A DNA stretch of 64,000 bases, from NCBI RefSeq assembly GCF_017744835.1, contig NZ_JAGIAM010000001.1:558001-622000 (forward strand). The letters are read 5' to 3'. The position numbers and the translations under genes are program-made. Below are positions 63,620-64,000 of the stretch, piece by piece. Source of the DNA: Sphingomonas sp. GTDB taxonomy: Bacteria > Pseudomonadota > Alphaproteobacteria > Sphingomonadales > Sphingomonadaceae. The notes beneath the pieces were generated by a model, which was not told the origin of the DNA, searched no databases, and saw only the letters and a program-made list of their open reading frames with translations. Within the stretch, counting starts at the first letter, position 1. Every line of letters begins with the position of its first letter.

Positions 63620-64000
63620 ATGGCGGATATAGTTGATCGAGCGACCAGGTCGCGGATGATGGCCGGGATCGGGGGCAAGAATACCAAGCCCGAGATCATC
63701 CTGCGGCGCGCCCTTCATCGGGCGGGCTTCAGATTCCGGCTGCACGCCCGCGAACTGCCCGGAAAACCGGATGTCGTGCTGCCTCGGTACAGGGTCGTGA
63801 TCCTCGTGCATGGCTGCTTCTGGCATCGTCATCACGGCTGTCACTGGTGCACCGATCCGGCGGCAAATTCGGAGTTCTGGAAGAGCAAGTTTGATCGCAA
63901 TGTCGAGCGCGACGCGGAGATTGCAGGGCGTCTGCACGAGGCCGGTTGGCGCATCGCAAGAGTGTGGGAGTGCGGCCTTCGCGGCTCGGCCGAAGCGAGG
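63620..64000 (+). CDS. vsr: Vsr mismatch endonuclease (cut by right edge)
   Basis: The plus-strand frame from ATG 63620 runs to the window edge without a stop (127 codons visible). It begins MADIVDRATRSRMMAGIGGKNTKPE, then GFRFRLHARELPGKPDVVL with the catalytic Asp, VVILVHGCFWHRHHGCHWCTDP with the His/Cys zinc-ligand pattern, and FWKSKFDRNVERD. This is Vsr, which nicks next to T:G mismatches formed by deamination of 5-methylcytosine, as expected beside a C5-methyltransferase. The family is about 140-160 residues, so only the tail is missing. Confidence 0.93.
   Translation, partial: MADIVDRATRSRMMAGIGGKNTKPEIILRRALHRAGFRFRLHARELPGKPDVVLPRYRVVILVHGCFWHRHHGCHWCTDPAANSEFWKSKFDRNVERDAEIAGRLHEAGWRIARVWECGLRGSAEAR

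Overview
The window looks like a chromosomal segment of a high-GC alphaproteobacterium, most probably a Sphingomonadaceae member. This rests on the company of genes (two TonB-dependent receptors with hydrolase partners, a tryptophan-halogenase-like protein, LytS/LytTR with secreted hydrolases, paired Crp-type regulators, LemA/DUF2207), frequent GTG/TTG starts and very tight gene packing. The taxon is inferred from gene content and protein character, not from a marker gene.

Layout. 0-11.4 kb is housekeeping: a cut tldD, a small zinc-finger protein, an ABC ATPase, nadB, the coupled argH - small lipoprotein - lysA - sirohaem dehydrogenase - zntB series on the minus strand, a TlpA-like lipoprotein, tRNA-Gln(CUG), ppx, rlmE and an EF-hand protein. 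11.4-19.6 kb carries rpoZ, a phospholipase-D protein, an AI-2E-type membrane protein, a CBS-pair protein, the DUF2207/LemA pair and katG. 19.8-31.9 kb is an outer-membrane uptake region: one TonB receptor with a phosphoesterase and a cytochrome c, then the opposite-strand set halogenase - 57-residue protein - TonB receptor - PI-PLC-like protein, and a CPA2 antiporter. 32.3-40.2 kb has hydrolases around a LytS/LytTR two-component pair, an NTF2-like protein with a palindromic operator, and a Crp-type regulator. 40.5-46.3 kb holds a KaiC-like ATPase, a hybrid sensor kinase and a single-domain response regulator in one operon, followed by a second Crp-type regulator. 46.3-50.2 kb holds LysR/GST, a PNPOx-fold protein and an AlkX/YcaQ-like DNA glycosylase.

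From 50.2 kb to the right edge the window is a defence island. It opens with a frameshifted P4-type integrase remnant and about 0.6 kb of non-coding DNA with a resolvase-site-like palindrome. A lone unknown protein with a PD-(D/E)XK-like C-terminus follows. Next comes an AbiE toxin-antitoxin pair whose promoter holds two identical 46-bp palindromes. Then comes a tightly overlapped minus-strand operon: DNA cytosine methyltransferase, GHKL (Hsp90/MutL/MORC-type) ATPase, Z1 SF2-type ATPase, DUF4420 PD-(D/E)XK nuclease and AIPR protein. A divergent Vsr endonuclease is cut by the right edge. This gene set matches an architecture predicted by comparative genomics as a restriction-modification-like system with a MutL/MORC-type ATPase. 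It is the best candidate in the window for a poorly described system, and the unknown nuclease protein beside it is the most novel single gene.
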